The notes: generated by a model not told the origin, from the letters alone. Positions 1 through 6,818 are shown, numbered from the stretch's first letter. The stretch: 34,250 bases of DNA from Acidimicrobiia bacterium (GCA_013002865.1 JABDLU010000025.1:1-34250); one strand, 5' to 3'. A program made the numbers and translations.

Positions 1-494
1 AAGTCGGTGTGGTGGAGCACCACGCACCGGATCATCTGAGTAAGGGGGTTTTCTTCGCATGGGCCAACGCGCTCATACCGGTCGTTCCAGGCAGCAAAGG
101 CGTTCTGGAAATCCTGCTGCTCTTCGAGAAACTGCGGCGTGAGCAAGTGCAAGCCTTCGCTGCCGCCACCGGTGAGTCCCGCCTCGATGAATTTCTCCGC
201 GACGGAAAGGGGAGTCCCGACATCGGATGGTTCGTCGCCGATCAGCCATGCGCTCACTCCCACGGCGGCAACGATGACGGCAGCACCGAGGGCAAGGGCA
301 CTGTTGCGCCTCCGGGTTCGTTTCTTGGGTGGTTTCTCAACAGGTCGTTCGATTCTTACCGACATGATTCTCCTCCTCGTTTCTATGGCTTCGAGGAAGG
401 CGGTAGATGACGTTTCTGGCAAATCGATCGTGCGCTCATCGGTGATGGGATTGAGCGCTCGGAGGTGTTGTAGTACGCGGCGCTCGGTAGTCAT
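1..494 (-). CDS. Putative membrane-anchored partner of the ECF sigma factor (partial, C-terminus off the window)
   Basis: This reading frame starts at an ATG (492-494) that overlaps the TGA stop of the sigma-factor gene in an ATGA arrangement. It stays open to the left edge, giving 164 visible residues. The N-terminal 60 residues are charged and end in a basic KKRTRRR stretch. One hydrophobic segment follows (about residues 64-85, SALALGAAVIVAAVGVSAWL), then an apparently extracytoplasmic part with Cys146 and Cys157. Inside-basic, single-pass topology together with translational coupling to an ECF sigma gene is typical of anti-sigma factors. No zinc-binding HxxxCxxC anti-sigma motif is visible, so this role is inferred from context. 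The part after the membrane segment (VAEKFIEAGLTGG...) resembles small SnoaL/NTF2-like or lipoprotein-type extracellular domains, but the fold cannot be assigned. Confidence 0.6.
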   Translation of the reverse strand, partial: MTTERRVLQHLRALNPITDERTIDLPETSSTAFLEAIETRRRIMSVRIERPVEKPPKKRTRRRNSALALGAAVIVAAVGVSAWLIGDEPSDVGTPLSVAEKFIEAGLTGGGSEGLHLLTPQFLEEQQDFQNAFAAWNDRYERVGPCEENPLTQMIRCVVLHHTD

Positions 495-1045
495 TCGGTG
501 CCTCCTTGTCGGGCCGCGCGCCGAGACGGTGCTCGAGTTGGTGTTCGTTTCACTTCAGCGGTGAGACGCTTGGTCGCCCGGCCCACTCGCTGGTTGACGG
601 CGTTTTCGGAGATCCCCAGTACGTCTCCGATGGCTGCATGGGGAAGCTCCTCCCAGAGGTGGAGTCGGAGGATCTCCCGGTCACCGGGACGGAGCCTTTC
701 CAGCGCGTGGGCGACCTCATCTAACTCCTGGCGGCGAATCACGTGGGCTTCAGGGCCGGGCTCCGATCGGGCGGCCAGCGAGCCCGTTTTGCTGATCAGC
801 CGAGCGAACCGGCTGCTACTGCGCCGCTGGTTGCTCAACACTCCCCGGGCCGTGCTGTAGAGCCACGGGAGCGCTTCTGTCGGGTCGGGCGCCCGTGCGA
901 TGCGTCGCCACGCGACTGCGAAGGTTTCGTTCGTAGCCTCCAGGGCATCTTGTTCTCCGGACCGTCGCATGCAGTAGGCGAGGATTGCCCGGCGATGCTG
1001 GTCGTATATCAATCCAAACTTCGTGCGTGCAGCCGTGTCATCCAC
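491..1045 (-). CDS. ECF-type RNA polymerase sigma-70 factor
   Basis: The product directs RNA polymerase to a small regulon. Region 2 is visible near the N-terminus (FGLIYDQHRRAILAYCMRR followed by DALEATNETFAVAWRRI and the PWLYSTARGVLSNQRR segment). Region 4 forms the C-terminus (LERLRPGDREILRLHLWEEL, then the helix-turn-helix AAIGDVLGISENAVNQRVGR). The length of 184 residues fits the two-domain ECF group, with no region 1.1 or 3. The frame is open from a GTG at 1066, but the GTG at 1045 is preferred because GGAGAG lies about 5 nt upstream of it. The 3' end overlaps the membrane-protein gene by 4 nt, indicating an operon. A TAGATA -10-like box on the minus strand (1067-1072) sits just upstream, which fits a short leader. 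Confidence 0.85.
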   Translation of the reverse strand: MDDTAARTKFGLIYDQHRRAILAYCMRRSGEQDALEATNETFAVAWRRIARAPDPTEALPWLYSTARGVLSNQRRSSSRFARLISKTGSLAARSEPGPEAHVIRRQELDEVAHALERLRPGDREILRLHLWEELPHAAIGDVLGISENAVNQRVGRATKRLTAEVKRTPTRAPSRRAARQGGTE

Positions 1046-1066
1046 TTGCTCTCCGTGGTCTCTCAC

Positions 1067-1442
1067 TATCTAAGAGTCCGGAAAAACGCAAACCTGACAG
1101 GAAAAACTACGCCAACGCGGTCAGGATGTCGCTTGGCCGGACTCATACAGTACGAACCGAAGGCGGTTCATGACGTAAGGCAGAATCGGGAGCGCTTGCC
1201 AGACCCCGCGGTCAAACAGTGAGCGCTCCTGATTCGCTCATCACCCGTCCGGCCCACACCCGCAAACATCCGGCAGGGAGGATGGGTTGGTGCAATATCT
1301 AGCGCCTTGTTGACGACACTCACAGCGCCTGTGCCACTTGAGCAATGGAATGTCACCCGAATAGCGGGGATGGTCGTGTGTCATACGAGAGAAGGAGAAG
1401 ATTCCGGGAAAGGTCCGTCGAACGAAAGGGGAGAGTTCGAAT
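1067..1442. other. Intergenic region between the ECF sigma gene and a divergent small secreted peptide gene
   Basis: No convincing gene is seen here. The left part carries the likely sigma-factor promoter on the minus strand (TAGATA at 1067-1072). A strong inverted repeat lies at 1183-1235. The right part includes GGGGAGAG (about 1428-1435), the likely ribosome-binding site of the small secreted peptide gene. Several open frames cross this segment, but none has a good start signal or recognisable content. Confidence 0.5.
1183..1235. repeat. 14-bp inverted repeat (hairpin or operator candidate)
   Basis: The left arm GAATCGGGAGCGCT (1183-1196) and right arm AGCGCTCCTGATTC (1222-1235) are complementary except for one G-T position, with a 25-nt spacer. 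There is no T-tract after either arm, so a classical intrinsic terminator is unlikely. It lies between the sigma-factor gene and the small secreted peptide gene. It could be an operator, a structured RNA element or a remnant of a small mobile repeat. Confidence 0.6.
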
Positions 1443-1634
1443 ATGAGACGACTAATTGCGACAATGGCTACTGCCGTCGTCATCGCGCTGGGGGTAGTTG
1501 GCCCAGCCGCGGCCAACCCCCCAAATCCGGCGTGCATTCGTCTGGATAGGGCCCACAACAATGTCCACGGGTCTGATTCAGTTGCTGAGCATGTCCTTCA
1601 CGACCTCAGAGCGGCCAATCACTGCGGCCACTAG
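1443..1634 (+). CDS. Small secreted peptide with a Sec signal sequence, function unknown
   Basis: A 63-residue protein with ATG at 1443, preceded by GGGGAGAG at a suitable distance. Residues 1-25 form a textbook signal peptide: MRR, then the hydrophobic run LIATMATAVVIALGVVG, then PAAA as a signal peptidase I site. The predicted mature peptide is about 38 residues, starts NPPNPAC, contains two cysteines (one near each end) and is rich in His and Asn. The two cysteines could form a disulfide. No family is recognised. It stands alone between the ECF sigma operon and the tRNA genes; being part of the sigma regulon is possible but unsupported. Confidence 0.6.
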   Translation: MRRLIATMATAVVIALGVVGPAAANPPNPACIRLDRAHNNVHGSDSVAEHVLHDLRAANHCGH

Positions 1635-2014
1635 GACGTCGCGAATCGGACTGGAAGGGAGCCTCGCTTTCGGGCAAGGTTCCTTCAAGACGGACGAAGA
1701 TGACGTCGGTGCGTGTCTGAACGCTCTCACCCGCACATAACACGGAAGCTGTGACAGGGACCCTCGCTCCGGCGGGGATCCCGCCACGTCCCGGCCGCAC
1801 ATATCGGCACTTCTCGAGCGCCCTCCGATCGAGTCGCCGCGCCAGATCAGGGTGCTTATCTGGTCGGGCGCGCTCTCGCGAACCTGGGACCAGCGTCCGG
1901 CTGCGAAGCCCCTGGTGGTTCGTTAGCAACCTCGCGACAGAGCCGCATTACTCGTCTACAAGAGCAGAGCCCCGAGACGGTGGAAAACGCACACAACCAT
2001 GGGGTTATTGAGGG
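1635..2014. other. Intergenic region without a recognisable gene
   Basis: Nothing convincing is encoded here. Short open frames on both strands lack start signals and have arginine-rich, out-of-frame composition. A short hairpin, GGCGGG-GAT-CCCGCC, lies at 1771-1785 without a T-tract. The segment just before 2015 would be the 3' trailer of tRNA-Leu on the minus strand. Confidence 0.5.
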
Positions 2015-2098
2015 TGCGGGTGGAGGGACTCGAACCCCCAATGGGACGAACCCACCAGATCCTAAATCTGGCGCCTATACCAGTTCGGCTACACCCGC
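2015..2098 (-). tRNA. tRNA-Leu (anticodon UAG)
   Basis: The minus strand folds as a class II tRNA. The acceptor stem is GCGGGTG/CACCCGC and the anticodon stem is CCAGA/TCTGG with loop TTTAGGA, giving anticodon TAG (reads CUA and related Leu codons). There is a long variable arm and a T-arm with GGTTCGAGTCC. The discriminator base is A. The 3' CCA is not encoded (the genomic sequence is CCC), so it must be added by the CCA enzyme. Confidence 0.93.
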
Positions 2099-2157
2099 TG
2101 AGTTGGCAATTCGAGTCTGACGGAGCCAGGCTCGGAAGCAACCCCGAAGGGCTGCCG

Positions 2158-2230
2158 TGGGTCGCGTGGGAATCGAACCCACAACCTTGAGCTTAAGAGG
2201 CTCCTGCTCTGCCAATTGAGCTAGCGACCC
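2158..2230 (-). tRNA. tRNA-Lys (anticodon CUU)
   Basis: The minus strand reads GGGTCGC at the acceptor 5' end paired with GCGACCC. The D-arm is GCTC/GAGC, the anticodon loop is CTCTTAA (anticodon CTT, reads AAG) and the T-arm is GTGGG/CCCAC around TTCGATT. Position 27-43 is a G-A mismatch. The discriminator is A and CCA is not encoded. Its first 10 nt overlap the end of the upstream protein gene, whose TAG stop is part of the tRNA (2221-2223). Confidence 0.93.
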
Positions 2231-2955
2231 GTGGGGAGGTTAGCAATGAAGGAGGGTTTGGCCGCGAAGTGTTTCGCAACGATGGCTATCCACTGCTCCA
2301 CCCGGACGGCGGCATCAGCCGAGCGGCGCATCCGTACCTGGCAAACACCGTAGGGGAGATGATTCTTCCGGTGGCCAGTGCCGTCCGGTTTGATGAACGT
2401 TCGGTAGAACTCGGCATCGGGCATGCCCAGTGCTTCCTGCCAATACGCCTTGGCTTCATCGTCGTCGTTGTCGCTGTGGAGATTCAGTTTCAGCACAAAG
2501 ACTGCGGCAGGGTTGACATACTCCAGCGTCCAATTAATGAACAGTCTCAGAGCCGCGGCATCTGCGTTCGCGAGGGCGTGAGCTCGTTGTGTCTTCGACC
2601 CCTCGCCCCAGTACAAAACCGTCCCGGCCACCCAGAACGGGTCGGTGAGGTGTCCACGAGCGAATTCTGCCGCTTCGGCCTTGATGCGGGTCACCTCCTC
2701 GCGCCGCTTCCATTGGGTGTTGCGGGGTCCGGCCGCCGGACCGCAGCGGTCTTTGATGGCAGCGATCTGAACGTCGGTGAGGGTGATGTCGCGGCACCAG
2801 CCTGCCAAGGTGCCCTTGGGGACCGGGATGAGGCGCTGGATCTCCCCGTAGCTCAGACCGAGCCGGCGCAGTGACCGGCCGAGCTCGGCTCGCTCCCACC
2901 GCCCGAGCTCGCCGAAGCGGCGGATCGAAGTGCGAAGCCCGGCCGGAACCTCCAT
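2221..2955 (-). CDS. HTH protein with a C-terminal LYWGEGSK (LAGLIDADG-like) domain
   Basis: A 244-residue protein. Residues about 27-58 form a helix-turn-helix (LRRLGLSYGEIQRLIPVPKG then TLAGWCRDITLT), as in small proteins of the IxxVSxWCRDI type. Residues about 114-121 carry LYWGEGSK, followed by a mixed alpha/beta region. This combination is known in uncharacterised bacterial proteins often compared to LAGLIDADG-type folds. That link is from memory of the family and not proven here. The chosen ATG (2953-2955) has no Shine-Dalgarno, but TACGGT lies 6 nt upstream, which suggests a leaderless transcript. The open frame extends upstream to 3264, but that part overlaps the cyclase gene in another frame and is treated as spurious. 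The stop codon lies inside tRNA-Lys. Confidence 0.7.
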   Translation of the reverse strand: MEVPAGLRTSIRRFGELGRWERAELGRSLRRLGLSYGEIQRLIPVPKGTLAGWCRDITLTDVQIAAIKDRCGPAAGPRNTQWKRREEVTRIKAEAAEFARGHLTDPFWVAGTVLYWGEGSKTQRAHALANADAAALRLFINWTLEYVNPAAVFVLKLNLHSDNDDDEAKAYWQEALGMPDAEFYRTFIKPDGTGHRKNHLPYGVCQVRMRRSADAAVRVEQWIAIVAKHFAAKPSFIANLPTGR

Positions 2956-2961
2956 GCAGTC

Positions 2962-2967
2962 ACCGTA
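2962..2967 (-). promoter_or_regulatory. -10 box TACGGT for the HTH gene (leaderless candidate)
   Basis: TACGGT on the minus strand is followed by 6 nt and then the ATG. It sits in the 28-nt gap after the cyclase stop codon. No clear -35 is visible. Confidence 0.35.
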
Positions 2968-2983
2968 TCGGCCGGGTATGACG

Positions 2984-4141
2984 CTAGGTGTTGGCGTGAA
3001 GCCAGGCCTGATGCAGCAAGAGGGTCGTCCGTCCGTGGATGGAGTCGCTTCGCCACAGCTCGGCGAGTGCCTCGACATCGACGATGTCGGAATCGACGCC
3101 TTCGCCGTTCCAGGTCCGGGCAAACTCACGGCTTGCCTCGCCGCGGAAGGCATCGGCGAACACAGCCTTGTCCTCGCGGGCAAGAACGGGATCCGGCAGG
3201 AGCTCGGTGAACAGGGCCCGCATCGCATCGGTCCGGGTGCCGAACCCCCGGGCCGAGCCGGCATCCCGCATGGCGGCCAGTAGGCCAGGATCGCTCAGAG
3301 GCTGAATGACCAGCGCGCCGGCTCCGCCGCCGATTGCCTGCATGCTCTGGTTGGAAACCGTCATCGAGCGCCGGCGGAAGTACCAGTCGATCCAGTCGGT
3401 CCACCGCACCGGGATCGACGCCTGAGCCTCGGCGATGGCCTGCTCGAACTCCCGGTGCGCCTCCGGGCGCAGCCACGGCATGTCCTGCACCCGGCGCCGG
3501 GCTACCTCGCGTCGCACAGCCCGGGGCGCAAACGCCAGTCCGACCCGCAGGACGTCCCGGGCTCCCGGACGGGCGCGCCCGGCGAGGACCTGGTTGGCGC
3601 GGCCCCACCGGCCTCCTCCGAACAGCGAGTCCCCGAACATGCCCGTCATCAGTGAGCCTCCGGTCGCCCGGTCGATGACCGCTTCATGCACGTAGCAATT
3701 CAGGGGCCACAGCACACCATGTCGCGTCAGGGCCCTGGTTGCGATAGGGCCAAGTCGGTCGAGCTCATTGGTGATCGGTCGGCGCTCCCACTCGGAAATC
3801 CCGAGGTGGTCGAGCACCAGGTGCTGCCATTTCGACTCTTCGGCGGATTCGATGCCAACGAAGTCGATCGTCACCGGCACGGGCAGGGGCAGGCCCTCGC
3901 GTCGGGCGACGGCTGCCGCGGCCGCCAGAACCAGTGATGAGTCGCGGCCGCCGGAGAAGGTGACGACGCACGGCGGCCGGGCAACGGCCGGTAGGACGGC
4001 ATTCTCGAGGGCGGCCCGGGCGGTCATGCCGGCCGGGGTCGGCGGCAGTGATGGCCGGTCCTCGTCTCTTCCCGCCACGGTTGCGGTGGCGATCTCGAGC
4101 GGGGTGAGGGTCGGGCCCAATCCGGGCATGTCGGAAGTCAT
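2984..4141 (-). CDS. Asparagine-synthetase-like macrolactam synthetase (lasso-type C protein), short form
   Basis: The product should activate an Asp or Glu side chain of the precursor as the AMP ester and couple it to the core N-terminus. The ATP-pyrophosphatase loop SGGRDSS is at residues 63-69 (VVTFSGGRDSSLVLAAAA). Further synthetase features follow: the MTGMFGDSLFGGG segment corresponding to the G-D-E region, and a late AREDKAVFADAF lysine motif. At 385 residues it is much shorter than typical lasso C proteins or AsnB (about 550-650), because the N-terminal glutamine-amidotransferase-like domain is absent. It is divergent from B2 with about 100 nt between start codons. TACGCT lies 8 nt before its ATG, so it may be leaderless. 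The assignment rests mainly on the PP-loop and on the adjacent B2, K and B1 genes. Confidence 0.85.
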   Translation of the reverse strand: MTSDMPGLGPTLTPLEIATATVAGRDEDRPSLPPTPAGMTARAALENAVLPAVARPPCVVTFSGGRDSSLVLAAAAAVARREGLPLPVPVTIDFVGIESAEESKWQHLVLDHLGISEWERRPITNELDRLGPIATRALTRHGVLWPLNCYVHEAVIDRATGGSLMTGMFGDSLFGGGRWGRANQVLAGRARPGARDVLRVGLAFAPRAVRREVARRRVQDMPWLRPEAHREFEQAIAEAQASIPVRWTDWIDWYFRRRSMTVSNQSMQAIGGGAGALVIQPLSDPGLLAAMRDAGSARGFGTRTDAMRALFTELLPDPVLAREDKAVFADAFRGEASREFARTWNGEGVDSDIVDVEALAELWRSDSIHGRTTLLLHQAWLHANT

Positions 4142-4149
4142 CGGTGGTC

Positions 4150-4155
4150 AGCGTA
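4150..4155 (-). promoter_or_regulatory. -10 box TACGCT for the C gene
   Basis: TACGCT on the minus strand is followed by 8 nt and then the ATG at 4141. The same hexamer and spacing occur before the acyltransferase gene (6813-6818), which suggests co-regulated leaderless transcription. Confidence 0.4.
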
Positions 4156-4193
4156 AGCGATTTCCGGGCCGTGTCGGTTTCCGCAATCAGACG

Positions 4194-4199
4194 TACACT
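4194..4199 (+). promoter_or_regulatory. -10 box TACACT for the B2-K operon
   Basis: TACACT lies about 46 nt before the preferred B2 start in the divergent C/B2 intergenic region. No strong -35 is seen. It would give a leader of about 40 nt. Confidence 0.35.
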
Positions 4200-4245
4200 G
4201 ACTTGTGCCGGGCCACCTTCGAATACCGGCCCCGGACACCGCTTC

Positions 4246-4719
4246 ATGCCACGAGACCAGCTATCACGACGCCTGCGAGCAGTCAGAGACCTCTCGATTA
4301 CCGAGTGGATTGTTCTCGTACAGGCCGCGATCGGCATACCGATCGTGATCGCGTTGCTGCGCCTTCGGGGCCTGAAGGACACACAGCAGCTTCTCGCCCG
4401 GATCGCAAAGCCGGGCCCTCGCAACGATGTCGGAGCCGCCCGACCGATCGTGCGGATGATCACCATCGCGGGCTCCTTCGGCCTGCTTCGGCCGAACTGT
4501 CTCCAGCGGTCTCTGGTGGCGTGGACCATTCTGCGGCGGCGGTCGTTCGACCCGCAGCTGCGGATCGGTGTCGGGCCGCCCAAAGGCGGACCCGACTTGC
4601 GATTCCATGCGTGGGTCGAGCTGGGCGGCCAGGTGGTCAACGACCGGGCCGACATCGCTAGTGAGTTCAAGCCGTTCGATGCCGCCGTCGTTCCCGGCGC
4701 CGGAGCGTTCGACCGATGA
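4246..4719 (+). CDS. Lasso-type B2 protein (transglutaminase-like leader peptidase)
   Basis: B2 proteins cleave the leader from lasso precursors using a Cys-His-Asp triad on a transglutaminase-like fold. All three residues are visible: Cys85 in LRPNCLQRSL, His121 in FHAWVEL and Asp133 in VVNDRAD. A hydrophobic N-terminal helix (ITEWIVLVQAAIGIPIVIALL) precedes them, as in many B2 proteins. The frame is open from 4144, but homologues begin near the MPRDQLSRRLRAV segment, so the ATG at 4246 is preferred. The length is then 157 residues, normal for B2. The stop overlaps the next gene as ATGA, indicating translational coupling to the kinase-like gene. It partners with the separate B1 protein at 5531-5812. 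Confidence 0.88.
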   Translation: MPRDQLSRRLRAVRDLSITEWIVLVQAAIGIPIVIALLRLRGLKDTQQLLARIAKPGPRNDVGAARPIVRMITIAGSFGLLRPNCLQRSLVAWTILRRRSFDPQLRIGVGPPKGGPDLRFHAWVELGGQVVNDRADIASEFKPFDAAVVPGAGAFDR

Positions 4720-5534
4720 CCAGCCACCAGGGTGCGTACGGGCTGCGCTTCGCCGGTCCGGTCGGAGATCTGCTCATCGAGGCACCCGAGTCGTGGCCGC
4801 TGGTGTCCATCTCCCAGCAGGTGGGGGCCGTGAACGGTCGGACGGAGGAGTTCGCCGAGGACGAGGCTGAGCTCGCCCTGGTCGACGGCTGGGCGTCGCT
4901 CGTCCGCCAGCCGGCGGTGGTCGACTTCACCTTCCAGCGGACCATGACCGAGGGAGAGATCGCTCACCCGTTCCTGACCAGGGCGGCTGCGGCGCACACG
5001 TACTGGCTGCGCCGGGAGTCGTTTCACGCCGGGGCGTTCATTGCTAACGGAAAGGCCTGGGCCGTCGCCGCCGATCGAGAGGGTGGCAAGAGCTCGACCC
5101 TCGCCGGGCTGGCTCTTGCCGGACTGCCGGTGCTGGTTGACGATCTCGTTGTCACCCGAGACACGACCATGTTTGCGGGACCTCGCAGCATCGATCTCCG
5201 GGAGGGAGCAGCTCGCTTCCTCGAGGCGGGCGAGTCGATGGGTGTCCACGGCGGGCGGGCGCGGTTCCGGCTGCGCCTCGAGCCGGTCCCGGCCGAGATC
5301 GAGGTCGGGGGATGGATCTTCCTGGAGTGGGGCGACGCCGTGGAAGCGGTCGTGCTCGAGCCGTTTGACCGGCTACAGCATTTGATGGCCCACCGGATGG
5401 TCAAAGGGCCTGCCCAGTTGGCTCCGGAAGGCCTGCTCGGTTTGGCTGTTCTTCCTGGCTATGTGCTGCGCCGACCCAAATCCTTCGCTTCGTTCGAGGA
5501 GTCGCTCGCCGCCCTGCTCGCGGTGGCGGCTTAG
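4716..5534 (+). CDS. HPr-kinase-like protein of the RiPP cluster (lasso K type)
   Basis: A 272-residue protein with a P-loop of the [AG]x4GKS type at residues 119-126 (ADREGGKS, followed by STLAGLAL). An acidic VDDLVV strand follows at 141-146, resembling the HPr kinase/phosphorylase core. The N-terminal 100 residues are the variable beta-rich part seen in lasso-associated kinases. In characterised systems such as paeninodin, these enzymes phosphorylate a serine of the precursor. Here every precursor carries one Ser in or at the place of a DGS motif, which makes a plausible target. The ATG overlaps the B2 stop by 4 nt. The gene is convergent with B1, and their stop codons overlap as TTAG. A canonical HPr kinase role is unlikely because the protein is short of the usual domains and lies in a RiPP context. 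Confidence 0.78.
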   Translation: MTSHQGAYGLRFAGPVGDLLIEAPESWPLVSISQQVGAVNGRTEEFAEDEAELALVDGWASLVRQPAVVDFTFQRTMTEGEIAHPFLTRAAAAHTYWLRRESFHAGAFIANGKAWAVAADREGGKSSTLAGLALAGLPVLVDDLVVTRDTTMFAGPRSIDLREGAARFLEAGESMGVHGGRARFRLRLEPVPAEIEVGGWIFLEWGDAVEAVVLEPFDRLQHLMAHRMVKGPAQLAPEGLLGLAVLPGYVLRRPKSFASFEESLAALLAVAA

Positions 5535-5812
5535 TCGGTCGAGTCTTCGAGCAGATCGTTTTCGGCGAGGGATGCCAGATATACGTCGACGTCGGTGAAA
5601 GCCCGATCGGCGTCGATGCCGTATTCGTCTTGAAGAGCTTGCGCCAGCTGCGAGCGACTCGCCCCCTCCGCAATCGCCTTCCACAGCAGCGTTCCCGCCG
5701 GGTTCGTCCCCAGGTACCGGGACATGTCGGGGTGCATGGCGATGATCTGGCCCTCCACGTCCATCCAGTAGGATCCCGCCTCCCGGAGCCGGTATGTCTT
5801 CTCTTCCGTCAT
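5531..5812 (-). CDS. PqqD-like RiPP recognition element protein (lasso-type B1)
   Basis: This 93-residue PqqD-family protein binds the leader peptide, typically through the conserved YxxP motif, and presents it to B2 and C. Seen here: an N-terminal beta region (TYRLREAGSYWMDVEGQIIAM), then NPAGTLLWKAIAEGASRSQL, and a C-terminal helix DVDVYLASLAENDLLE. This is the usual winged-helix RRE pattern with an intact hydrophobic core. The start at 5812 is chosen because GGAGG lies 5 nt upstream; the longer frame to 5857 would overlap the acyltransferase gene. It lies 11 nt downstream of the acyltransferase, so the two are probably co-transcribed. Its 3' end overlaps the kinase gene by 4 nt in convergent orientation. 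Confidence 0.88.
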   Translation of the reverse strand: MTEEKTYRLREAGSYWMDVEGQIIAMHPDMSRYLGTNPAGTLLWKAIAEGASRSQLAQALQDEYGIDADRAFTDVDVYLASLAENDLLEDSTD

Positions 5813-5823
5813 GGATACCTCCG

Positions 5824-6804
5824 TTAGACGATCGGCAGCGACCGTGCCTTTTCCCATCCTCGCCAGCTTGCAGGGTTCTTGCGAATGTGTTCTTCGAGGC
5901 GCCGCCCGTACTCAACGATCGCCTTCCGGGCCACGGCGTCGCGGCTGTCCGACTGCTCGACCGGGATGGGCGGGTCGATGATCACCCGATAGCGCTGCGC
6001 TCCCTCGAATACCGTGTACGAGGTCAGCAATACGCAGCCGCTCCGGCGAGCCAGCGACGGTGCGCCGGTAGCCAGGGCGCGGGTCTCCCCGAGGATGTCG
6101 ACCGGCACGTTCTGGCGGCCCTCATTCGAGTCACCCATGATTGAGACAACCTGGTTCTCCGCCAGCCGGTCCAGGAGGACCCGTAGGTACTGGTAGTTGC
6201 CGCGCCTGGTGAGCTTGACCCGCTCGGCCAGGAATCGGTTCTCGGCCGTGGCGTACCACCGGGGAATGTGCTTGACCCAATACGTGCCCTGCCACCGGGA
6301 ATGCCCGTGCCGAGGGTGTGAGAGATGAACAAGCGGATGGCCGGCCCTCGATAGGGCGATCTTGGCGATCGGGGACGATGCCGACGACATCCGCCACAGG
6401 ATGACCCCGTTCTCAGCCTCGAGGGCGGCTTCCAGATGGTGCAGGCCCTCGATGGCGATGGTCGGTTTCCAGCCACCCGAGTGGAGCGCTCGGATCCGTC
6501 CCAGTCCCTCGTCGAGACTCATCGCCACATTGTCGGCGGCGGCTGCCCGCCAATCGCCGGGGCCAAGCCGATGGCGCATCTCGGCGGCGAGCTCGTCGAT
6601 GCGTCGGCCGTGCAGCCGGGCATGGCGCCGGGCGTTGGCGCGACTCATCGCCCGATCAAAGCGGGACGGGACAACCCCGGTGAGGAGGTACCCGCCTCCC
6701 CACAGCGCGAGCCCTCGCGCCAGCACAAGCGTGCGGCGGAGCGGACGGAGTACTTTTCGGACCCGTGGAAGCCGCCGCTTCCTCTCTGACGCGATCGTTG
6801 CCAT
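5824..6804 (-). CDS. LpxL/HtrB-like lysophospholipid acyltransferase family protein lacking the HX4D/E motif
   Basis: A 326-residue protein with the overall layout of the LpxL/HtrB family. There is a basic, hydrophobic N-terminus (RRTLVLARGLALWGGGYLLTGVV). The central strand ENGVILWRM is followed by SSASSPI where the family normally has GHFGNWE. Further on are VVSIMGDSN, VPVDILGETRALATGAPSLARRSG and the YRVIIDPPIPV strand. The catalytic His-x4-Asp/Glu is therefore not present at the expected place (residues 137-146). It may be a non-acylating homologue or use different residues. It is the first gene of a two-gene unit with B1, so a role in the peptide pathway (lipidation or membrane tethering) is possible but unproven. 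TACGCT lies 8 nt before the ATG. Confidence 0.75.
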   Translation of the reverse strand: MATIASERKRRLPRVRKVLRPLRRTLVLARGLALWGGGYLLTGVVPSRFDRAMSRANARRHARLHGRRIDELAAEMRHRLGPGDWRAAAADNVAMSLDEGLGRIRALHSGGWKPTIAIEGLHHLEAALEAENGVILWRMSSASSPIAKIALSRAGHPLVHLSHPRHGHSRWQGTYWVKHIPRWYATAENRFLAERVKLTRRGNYQYLRVLLDRLAENQVVSIMGDSNEGRQNVPVDILGETRALATGAPSLARRSGCVLLTSYTVFEGAQRYRVIIDPPIPVEQSDSRDAVARKAIVEYGRRLEEHIRKNPASWRGWEKARSLPIV

Positions 6805-6812
6805 GGAGCATC

Positions 6813-6818
6813 AGCGTA
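6813..6818 (-). promoter_or_regulatory. -10 box TACGCT for the acyltransferase-B1 operon
   Basis: TACGCT on the minus strand is followed by 8 nt and then the ATG at 6804, identical in sequence and spacing to the box before the C gene. Confidence 0.4.

Noticed and set aside
1771-1785. Intrinsic terminator at GGCGGG-GAT-CCCGCC
   Set aside because: Short stem, no T-tract, and not placed after a gene in a convincing way.
2956-3264. N-terminal extension of the HTH gene
   Set aside because: It would overlap the C gene almost entirely in another frame. The sequence is Pro/Ser/Arg-rich and not protein-like, and a leaderless box fits the ATG at 2955.
3765-5249. 494-codon open frame on the minus strand
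   Set aside because: It overlaps B2, K and C in other frames. No motif or start signal was seen.
5824-6804. Assignment as a functional lipid A acyltransferase
   Set aside because: The HX4D/E motif is missing and the context is not lipopolysaccharide biosynthesis.
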